From: an uncultured Clostridium sp. | Lineage (GTDB): Bacteria > Bacillota > Clostridia > TANB77 > CAG-508 | Length of the DNA: 40,263 nucleotides | Assembly: GCA_947427205.1 (NCBI GenBank) | Contig: CANEHB010000018.1 | Span: 1-40,263, forward strand | Direction: 5' to 3' | Part shown: in pieces, positions 34,464 through 40,263 of the stretch | Layout of the letters: every line of letters begins with the position of its first letter | How positions within the stretch are numbered: the first letter of the stretch is position 1 | Translations under genes and position numbers: made by a program | The notes under the pieces: generated by a model | What the model was told of the DNA's origin: nothing | The model's input: the letters and a program-made list of their open reading frames with translations, nothing else | Database searches by the model: none

Positions 34464-34961
34464 ATGGTACAAGTCCAGTGGCTAAAAGTTTACACAGATA
34501 TTTTTGATAATGAGAAAATGAAGAAACTACTCAGAAATAGAGATGGGGACACTTATTTTAGAGTATGGATTCAACTTTTAACATTAGCAGCAAAAAGTAA
34601 TCAACATGGAGCTATCTTACTTGGAGAAAATATTCCAATGTCAAAAGAAGATCTGGCTAAGGTTATGCACAAAACTTTGAATAAATTGGAAAAGATTATA
34701 CAAGATTTACACAAACTTGACATGATTATTGTTGAAAAAGATACAATTTGTATAAAAAATTGGGATATGTACCAAAGTGCCGATGAGTTAGAAAAGCTCC
34801 GAGAATCAAACAGAAGAAGACAGCAGAAATATAGAGATAAACAGAAAGATAGTAACGTTATAGTAACATTAAATAACACTGAAGATAAGAATAGAGAAGA
34901 AAAAAATAAGAATAGACAAGATATAAGTAATTTAGAAAATGAAAGTGGTTTTAAAGAGTAA
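34464..34961 (+). CDS. replisome organizer (phage-type, N-terminal Rep_Org_N domain)
   Basis: 165 residues. The first 110 form a winged-helix DnaD/Rep_Org_N-like domain (QWLKVYTDIFDNEKMKKL, RVWIQLLTLAAKSNQHGAI, then NWDMYQSADELEKLRE). A highly charged tail follows (KNREEKNKNRQD). In phages and ICEs such proteins bind the origin and recruit the helicase loader, and here the next gene is a DnaC-like loader 47 bases downstream, which supports the call. GGAGG precedes the ATG. Confidence 0.82.
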   Translation: MVQVQWLKVYTDIFDNEKMKKLLRNRDGDTYFRVWIQLLTLAAKSNQHGAILLGENIPMSKEDLAKVMHKTLNKLEKIIQDLHKLDMIIVEKDTICIKNWDMYQSADELEKLRESNRRRQQKYRDKQKDSNVIVTLNNTEDKNREEKNKNRQDISNLENESGFKE

Positions 34962-35008
34962 AAGAGTAATTAATTTGAAAAAAAAAAATTAGAACGAAAG
35001 GAGAAAAT

Positions 35009-35821
35009 ATGGTTCAGACAACAACTTTAAATAAAGTGAATTGTAAATTTTGTGGTAAAGAGTTAGAACAAAAAGAATTGTTATTTGAATTAAATAATAG
35101 ACAATTTTCAATAGAAGGACAAGCTGAAAGATGCGATTGTGAAGAGTCCAAAATGTACTGGGAAAAGATTGATTATGAAAAAAAGCAAAAAGAAATCAAG
35201 GAAGAAATACAAAGAAAAAACGGTGTAATTAATAAATTATATACTAATAGTAAGATGAATATTAGATTAAAATCATATAGTTTTAATAATTACAAAGTTA
35301 CATTTGAAAATAAAAAAGCTCTTAATAAAGCAAAAGAATATGCAGAAAATTATATTAAAAAAGTAGAAAAAGGTAGCTTATTTATAACAGGTGGAGTTGG
35401 AACTGGAAAAACACATTTAGCAGCAAGTATTGCTAATGAATTAATAAAAAATGAAATACCAGTTGTATTCGGAACGTTAATTAATTTATTAAATGATATT
35501 AAAGATAGTTATAGTTCAGATGGTGAAAAAGAAGGATATATTATTGAAAGATATTCTAAAGTAAATATGTTAATAATAGATGATTTAGGAAAAGAAAGAC
35601 CAAGCGAATGGACACTAGAAAAGTTATTTACAATTATAAATAATCGTTATGAAAATAACTTACCAGTAATAATAACTACAAATTATAATCGAGATAAATT
35701 GAGAGAAAGACTTGCAAATAATAAAAATTATGAGATTGCAGATTCAATAATTTCAAGATTATATGAGATGTGTAAAGGCCTTGCTATTTATGGAAATGAT
35801 AAAAGAAAAGAGTTAGTATAA
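35009..35821 (+). CDS. DnaC/IstB-like helicase-loader ATPase
   Basis: 270 residues. An N-terminal cysteine motif (C12-x2-C15 and C42-D-C44) looks like a zinc site. An AAA+ domain follows with Walker A GGVGTGKT (128-135), Walker B MLIIDDLG (187-194) and a sensor asparagine in TTNYNR. It should load the replicative helicase at the origin of element C together with the replisome organizer just upstream. An AAAGGAG site precedes the ATG. Confidence 0.9.
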   Translation: MVQTTTLNKVNCKFCGKELEQKELLFELNNRQFSIEGQAERCDCEESKMYWEKIDYEKKQKEIKEEIQRKNGVINKLYTNSKMNIRLKSYSFNNYKVTFENKKALNKAKEYAENYIKKVEKGSLFITGGVGTGKTHLAASIANELIKNEIPVVFGTLINLLNDIKDSYSSDGEKEGYIIERYSKVNMLIIDDLGKERPSEWTLEKLFTIINNRYENNLPVIITTNYNRDKLRERLANNKNYEIADSIISRLYEMCKGLAIYGNDKRKELV

Positions 35822-35902
35822 GTCCGCAAAACTAAAAATACTAACCCAATATTTATAAATATATTTTAATATAAAAGATAAAAAAAGTAAATAGAAATGA
35901 CT

Positions 35903-35950
35903 AGAAAAGTGCTTGGATTTTAATAAAAAAAAGTCCAAGTATTTTTCAAA
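35903..35950 (+). terminator. hairpin after the dnaC-like gene
   Basis: A stem of about 12 bp containing cttgga/tccaag (35913-35939) with G-T pairs, followed by a short T run (tattttt). It probably ends part of the replication transcript. Confidence 0.5.
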
Positions 35951-36103
35951 ATAGAGAAAAAATTTAATAAAAATAAGTACAAAATTAGGTACTTATAGTA
36001 GTGAATAATTGTATTAGCAAGCAATGAATTTCGTCAGCTCGAAATTCTATATGGGGAAAATCCCCAATCCCCTTTTTAATATGAAAGTGAGGTGAAAATT
36101 AGA
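35951..36103. other. candidate oriT of element C
   Basis: The region just before the relaxase holds aatttcg/cgaaatt (36027-36033 with 36040-36046, perfect) and gggga/tcccc (36053-36057 with 36061-36065), then a further CCCC at 36069-36072. Short GC-rich stems immediately upstream of a MobP relaxase are the usual site of oriT. The nick position cannot be read directly. Confidence 0.45.
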
Positions 36104-37471
36104 ATGGCGACAACGAGTTTATGGAAGGTAGAAAGTAGAATAGATCATGTTGTAGATTATGCTACTGATAAAGATAAAACTAAAAATAAATATTATAATC
36201 AATTTAACAAATTTTCTAGTGTAAGAGATTTAATTTCATATGCAACTAATCCAGACAAAACTGAAAAACAATTTTTTACAACAGGAATTAATTGCAAAGT
36301 AGAAGATGCAGTTAAGCAAATGGAACTTGTAAAAACACTATATGGAAAAGAAGATGGAATACTTGCTTTTCATGGTTATCAATCTTTTGATAAAGGAGAA
36401 GTTACTCCAGAAATTGCTCATGAAATAGGAGTTAGACTTGCTGAAGAAATGTGGGGAGATAGATTTCAAGTTGTAGTCTCAACTCATTTAAATACAGAGC
36501 ATATCCATAATCATTTTGTAGTAAATTCAGTTTCATTTAAAGATGGACTTAAATACTATAGTAATTTAAGCAATACAGCTTTATTAAGAAAAACATCAGA
36601 TGATTTATGTGATGAATATGGATTAAGAGTGCTAGAAGAAAAGACATGCAAATCTGGAATTAATTTTGAAAACTTCTATAAAAAATCTATTAGAGATTCA
36701 GATTATTATAAATTTGCAAAAGAAGATTTAGATTATGCAATAAAACATTCTTACACTCAGAAAGAATTTCATCAGTATTTATCATCAATGGGCTATAGCT
36801 ATTATTATAGAGCAAATAAATTATGTATAAGGAGAGAACCATATAAAAGAAATATCAGAGTTGAAAGAGCTTTTGGAGAAGAATATTCAGTAGAAAGTAT
36901 TAGACAAAAAATTATAGCAAATGACTTTATTCCAAAACAAAAAATAATTCCATATAAAAGAACGACTTTAAAGTTCTATGGAAGGAAAAGTATTTTTAGA
37001 AAGGCATATAAAGCTAAAGGAATAATTGCTTTATATTATTACTATAGATTTTTATTAGGGTTATATCCAAAGCATAACATGCAATATAAATTGACTCCAA
37101 AAATGAGAGAAGAAGTAAAAAAGATGGACGAGTATTCAGAAAGAATTAGATTTTTGTGCAAGTATAAGCTGGAAACAGTAGATAATGTGGATGAACTAAA
37201 ATCAAAGAAGTTAAGAGAAAAGCAAGATATATTAAATGCTAGAAATAGATTATATTATAAAAGAGGCAAAGTAGATAATGAAACAGAAAAAAATGAAATC
37301 ACAAAGCAAATAATTGCAGTTACAACTGAATTAAAAAGAGTAAAAAAGGAAATTAGAATGTGTGATGAAGTTACAGATAATGTTCCTAGTATGAAGGAAC
37401 AAATACAACAAATGGAAGAAAAGGAGCAAGATAAGGTACAGAAGAAAAAGACAAGAAAGCATGAATTATAA
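36104..37471 (+). CDS. MobP-type relaxase (relaxase/mobilization nuclease domain)
   Basis: 455 residues from ATG 36104, with GTGAGGTG at 9 bases; this start yields MATTSLWKVESRIDHVVDYA, the usual opening of MobP relaxases (an in-frame GTG at 36092 overlaps the Shine-Dalgarno). Domain: an N-terminal relaxase with the three-histidine motif H133-I-H135-N-H137 and the following SLSNTALLRKTSDDLCDEYGL segment; helical, basic and coiled-coil C-terminal half. It should nick oriT and mobilise element C using a helper's transfer apparatus. No coupling protein is seen. Confidence 0.88.
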   Translation: MATTSLWKVESRIDHVVDYATDKDKTKNKYYNQFNKFSSVRDLISYATNPDKTEKQFFTTGINCKVEDAVKQMELVKTLYGKEDGILAFHGYQSFDKGEVTPEIAHEIGVRLAEEMWGDRFQVVVSTHLNTEHIHNHFVVNSVSFKDGLKYYSNLSNTALLRKTSDDLCDEYGLRVLEEKTCKSGINFENFYKKSIRDSDYYKFAKEDLDYAIKHSYTQKEFHQYLSSMGYSYYYRANKLCIRREPYKRNIRVERAFGEEYSVESIRQKIIANDFIPKQKIIPYKRTTLKFYGRKSIFRKAYKAKGIIALYYYYRFLLGLYPKHNMQYKLTPKMREEVKKMDEYSERIRFLCKYKLETVDNVDELKSKKLREKQDILNARNRLYYKRGKVDNETEKNEITKQIIAVTTELKRVKKEIRMCDEVTDNVPSMKEQIQQMEEKEQDKVQKKKTRKHEL

Positions 37472-37472
37472 A

Positions 37473-37543
37473 ATGTTAAAATTAAAACATAACAAAAAAA
37501 GTGTTGACAAAAGATAAAAAATATGTTAAAATTTATCCATAAC
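37473..37543. repeat. repeated operator-like sequence at the type I locus promoter
   Basis: A 21-bp sequence (atgttaaaatt, four variable bases, cataac) occurs at 37473-37493 and 37523-37543, starting 50 bp apart. The second copy covers the -10 box of the hsdS promoter. The layout suggests repressor control of the restriction-modification genes. Confidence 0.45.
37504..37532 (+). promoter_or_regulatory. promoter of the type I restriction-modification genes
   Basis: TTGACA (37504-37509), 17 bp, TAAAAT (37527-37532), 26 bp before the hsdS ATG. Confidence 0.7.
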
Positions 37544-37558
37544 AGAGAGGAGACCTGT

Positions 37559-38143
37559 ATGGATATTGGAGATATAGCAGATGTAAATGTTGGTGTTGTC
37601 CTTAATAGAAAACAGGCTAAATATAAAAGCAAAAGCTCGACACAATATGAATTATTTAATCTTAAAATATATGAAGATAGGCAAAATGGTATTAAAATAG
37701 ATTATGATAAATTTATAAGTGAAGAAGATTTAAGCTCATACACAGTGAAAAAAAATGATTTGCTTTTACGATTAGCATTTCCATTAAAAGTTATTATAGT
37801 AGATGATGAATTAGATGGAAAACTGATTAGTAATCAATATGTTTCTATAAGGATTGATAAAAGCAAATATAGTCCAGCATTTGTTAAATGGTATTTAGAA
37901 AGTCAAGATGCAGAACATCAATTAGAAAAATATATTGTTGGAACTGCGATAAGGACAATACCAATAGTAAAAGTTAGAGAAATAAGATTGCCTAATATAA
38001 GCATTAATAAACAAAAAGAATTATCAAAATTAGTAGAATCTTGGGAAGCTCAAAAGAGATTATATATTAATCTAATAAAGGATAAGGAATCTTATTACAA
38101 TAATATAATTGAAATGATAATAAAGAAGGAGAGGAAGAAATAA
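37559..38143 (+). CDS. hsdS: type I restriction specificity protein, half-length HsdS
   Basis: 194 residues from ATG 37559, which has GAGAGGAG at 6 bases. A single target-recognition domain (GDIADVNVGVVLNRKQAK at the start, then LSSYTVKKNDLLLRLAFPLK, LISNQYVSIR, and IPIVKVREIRLPNI before the helix) plus one C-terminal coiled helix. A normal HsdS has two such domains (about 400 residues), so this is a half-subunit that would act as a homodimer or pair with the second hsdS after hsdM. It stops 1 base before the hsdM start, so it is in one operon with hsdM. Confidence 0.85.
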   Translation: MDIGDIADVNVGVVLNRKQAKYKSKSSTQYELFNLKIYEDRQNGIKIDYDKFISEEDLSSYTVKKNDLLLRLAFPLKVIIVDDELDGKLISNQYVSIRIDKSKYSPAFVKWYLESQDAEHQLEKYIVGTAIRTIPIVKVREIRLPNISINKQKELSKLVESWEAQKRLYINLIKDKESYYNNIIEMIIKKERKK

Positions 38144-38144
38144 A

Positions 38145-39695
38145 ATGAACGAAAAACAATTACAAGATAAAATTAATGGAACAATTTGGTCAGCTTGCGA
38201 TACTCTAAGATCAAGCATACCAGGAGGAAATTATAAGGATTATGCTTTAACAATGTTATTTGTTAAGTATTTAAGTGATACTTATAAATCTGAAAAAGAA
38301 AAAGCAGAACAAAAGTATAATGGAAATAAGCAAATGGTTGAAAGAACACTTGAAAGAATTAATTTTAAATTAAATGAAGAGTGTACATTTGATTATTTAT
38401 ATGACCATAGAGATGCAGAAAATATAGGAGAATTAATTAATAAAGCTCTTGAAACCATAAGTAGATTAAATGGAACAAAACTATTAAATTTATTTGCAGG
38501 TGTTGATTTTAATAGTGAAACAACTTTTGGAAAAAAGAAAGAAAAAAATGCTATATTAAGAACACTATTAAATGATTTTAATAATCCAGACATTGATTTA
38601 AGACCAGAGAAAATAGGTAATTTAGATGTAATAGGAAATGCATACGAATATCTAATTGCAAGATTTGCAGGAGATTCGGGAAAGAAAGGTGGAGAATTCT
38701 ACACTCCAGCTGAAGTATCTCAATTATTAGCTAAATTAGTTGAACCAAAGGAAAATGATAGGGTATATGATCCAGCATGCGGTTCAGGTTCATTATTATT
38801 AAAAGCGACTAACGAAGTTAAAGATAAAAAAGTTAGTGTATATGGACAAGAAAGCAACAGTTCAACTTATAACTTATGTAGAATGAATATGTTTTTACAT
38901 GGAGTTAATGATGCTCATATTGCTTGGGGAGATACTCTTGCAAATCCACTACATTTAGAAAATGATAATCTAATGCATTTTGATGTAATAGTTTCAAATC
39001 CACCATTTTCTTTAGATAAATGGGCAAAAGGATTTGAGTCAGAAAACACTACAGTAGTTAAAAATGGCAAAAAAGTAGATACATTTAAGATGGAAGCAGG
39101 AATGGATGTATTTAAAAGATTTGAATATGGAGTACCTCCAAAATCAATAGGAGATTATGCATTTATTCAACACATGTTAAAGAGTCTTGCTGATGACGGA
39201 AGAATGGCTGTTGTATTACCACATGGTGCATTGTTTAGAGGAGCTTCAGAAGGATTAATTAGAAAGGGAATATTAGAGGATAATCTAATAGAAGCAGTAA
39301 TTGGATTACCAGAAAATCTATTTTATGGAGTTTCAATTCCAGCAACAATAGTAGTATTCAAAAAGAATAGAAAGAATAATGATATATTATTTATAGAAGC
39401 TAGTAGAGAATATGAAAAAGGAAAAAATCAAAATAAACTATTAAAAGAAAACATTGATAAAATATTTGATACATATATCAACAGAAAAGAAATAGATAAA
39501 TATTCTCATTTAGCAACAATAGATGAAATTAGAGAAAATGAGTATAACTTAAATATTAAAAGATACGTTGATACATATGAACCAGAGCCAGAAGTTGATA
39601 TTAAAGAGACAAAAAGAAGAATAGAAGAGACAAATAAGGAATTAGCAATACTTGAAAAACAACTTCAAGATACTTTAAAGGAGTTAGGATTATAG
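38145..39695 (+). CDS. hsdM: type I restriction-modification methyltransferase HsdM
   Basis: 516 residues, usual length for the family. N-terminal HsdM_N helical domain (about 5-130), GEFYTPAEVSQLL before the SAM-binding motif I D209-PACGSG and catalytic N285-PPF (motif IV), and a C-terminal coiled coil (about 480-512) for contact with HsdS. It transfers methyl groups to N6 of adenine in an HsdM2S complex. It lies between two hsdS genes. The hsdR nuclease gene is not seen and may lie right of the window. GGAGAGG precedes the ATG. Confidence 0.95.
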   Translation: MNEKQLQDKINGTIWSACDTLRSSIPGGNYKDYALTMLFVKYLSDTYKSEKEKAEQKYNGNKQMVERTLERINFKLNEECTFDYLYDHRDAENIGELINKALETISRLNGTKLLNLFAGVDFNSETTFGKKKEKNAILRTLLNDFNNPDIDLRPEKIGNLDVIGNAYEYLIARFAGDSGKKGGEFYTPAEVSQLLAKLVEPKENDRVYDPACGSGSLLLKATNEVKDKKVSVYGQESNSSTYNLCRMNMFLHGVNDAHIAWGDTLANPLHLENDNLMHFDVIVSNPPFSLDKWAKGFESENTTVVKNGKKVDTFKMEAGMDVFKRFEYGVPPKSIGDYAFIQHMLKSLADDGRMAVVLPHGALFRGASEGLIRKGILEDNLIEAVIGLPENLFYGVSIPATIVVFKKNRKNNDILFIEASREYEKGKNQNKLLKENIDKIFDTYINRKEIDKYSHLATIDEIRENEYNLNIKRYVDTYEPEPEVDIKETKRRIEETNKELAILEKQLQDTLKELGL

Positions 39696-39713
39696 TAAGA
39701 GGTAGGGTAAAAA

Positions 39714-40263
39714 ATGAAATATAAATTAGGAGAATGTATAGAGGAAATAGTCGATAAAACAACTGAAAATAATCAATATGAAGTATTATCTGTAACTAAA
39801 GATGGAATATATTCTCAGGAAGAATTCTTTAAAAAGCAAATTGCTAGTGAAGATAATACTGGATATAAGATTATAAGAAAAAATAATTTAGTTTTTAGTA
39901 CTATGAATTTATGGATGGGAAGTTTAGATGTACTTTTGAATTATGAAATAGGAATAGTAAGTCCTGCGTATAAAATATTTAAATTTGATGAAAGTAAAAT
40001 GACACCTTCATTTGGAAAATATTTTATGAAATCACATTTTATGTTAGAACAATATAAAAATTGTTCAGAGCAGGGAGCAAGTGTTGTAAGAAAAAATCTT
40101 GATTTAAAGCAACTATTAGATACAGAAATAATAATACCAACAGTAGAAGAACAATGTAAGATTGTTAAAGTATTAGAAAATATTGATGAGATTATAAATA
40201 AGTATACTAATCTTATTAAAAATAAGGAACAATTTATCAAATCCCAATTTGTTGAGATGTTTG
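39714..40263 (+). CDS. hsdS: second type I specificity protein HsdS, cut by the window edge
   Basis: Starts ATG 39714 behind AGGTAGGG, 18 bases after the hsdM stop, and runs open through the window end (183 codons seen). It begins with KYKLGECIEEIVDKTTENNQ, has a target-recognition domain (RKNNLVFSTMNLWMG), QGASVVRKNLDLKQLLDTEI and a coiled helix (EEQCKIVKVLENIDEIINKY), all HsdS features. It differs clearly from the first hsdS. Whether it is full length (two recognition domains) or another half cannot be known here. Confidence 0.85.
   Translation, partial: MKYKLGECIEEIVDKTTENNQYEVLSVTKDGIYSQEEFFKKQIASEDNTGYKIIRKNNLVFSTMNLWMGSLDVLLNYEIGIVSPAYKIFKFDESKMTPSFGKYFMKSHFMLEQYKNCSEQGASVVRKNLDLKQLLDTEIIIPTVEEQCKIVKVLENIDEIINKYTNLIKNKEQFIKSQFVEMF

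Larger units (their letters stand above)
31455..40263. mobile_element. element C at initiator tRNA-Met (right end outside the window)
   Basis: Directly after the tRNA come a terminator hairpin, arm-like repeats, a tyrosine integrase pointing at the tRNA, an unknown zinc-motif protein, an excisionase-like HTH protein, a replisome organizer, a DnaC-like loader, a MobP-type relaxase and type I restriction-modification genes. The set fits an integrative mobilizable element with defence cargo. The second attachment repeat is not in the window, so the exact core and size are unknown. Confidence 0.8.

Noticed and set aside
37255..37632. Minus-strand open frame of 125 codons across the mob-hsdS junction
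   Set aside because: It would run through the hsdS promoter and ribosome binding site, and its Cys/Phe/Ser-rich product looks like a reverse reading of coding sequence.

Overview
The window is AT-rich DNA with Shine-Dalgarno starts (ATG, GTG and TTG), sigma-A-type promoters and gene families (class B sortase, dockerin, LCP, DUF5711, CvpA) that point to a low-GC Gram-positive anaerobe of the Clostridia, probably gut-associated. The species cannot be read from the sequence. No gene whose end is visible stops with TGA. All family names come from reading motifs; no database search was run.

Layout. (1) 1-1905 is the end of an integrated element A that continues left of the window. It carries a membrane-anchored XRE regulator, a 36-residue membrane peptide and a VanZ-like protein. 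(2) 1906-10485 is a nearly 8.6 kb integrative mobilizable element B. It is bounded by a 17-bp direct repeat that copies the 3' end of tRNA-Pro(TGG). B carries a leftward cargo block (XRE regulator, metallophosphoesterase, XRE regulator) and a rightward block: a putative structured RNA with a 21-codon ORF, a stand-alone Spo0A-C-like DNA-binding protein behind three identical dyads, small proteins, an excisionase-like protein, a tyrosine integrase, a structured oriT-like region, a MobV relaxase and two small proteins. A and B look like tandem insertions of the same family: both end in a tRNA-side terminator, an AT-rich conserved stretch and arm-type repeats whose spacing is alike but whose core has diverged (GTCTAAC in A, GTCCACA in B).

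(3) 10469-31454 is chromosomal backbone. It holds a tRNA-Arg(TCT)/tRNA-Pro(TGG) operon, a 3608-residue secreted protein (NPCBM, transglutaminase-like, F5/8 type C, about 31 Ig-like repeats, C-terminal dockerin), tRNA-Arg(ACG), a DUF5711-CvpA-LCP envelope cluster, a D-Ala-D-Ala carboxypeptidase, a ComEA-like protein, an ArsC/Spx-like protein, a large membrane protein, a class B sortase and initiator tRNA-Met.

(4) 31455-40263 is the start of a third element C, inserted at the 3' end of the initiator tRNA and running off the right edge. It holds a tyrosine integrase, a DUF6076-like protein with a zinc-ribbon motif, an excisionase-like HTH protein, a replisome organizer, a DnaC-like ATPase, a MobP-type relaxase and a type I restriction-modification locus in the order half-HsdS, HsdM, half-HsdS (cut by the edge).

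The most interesting parts are the tandem A/B arrangement, the 4.4-5.0 kb control region of element B, the giant repeat protein and the split-specificity type I system with repeated sites at its promoter.
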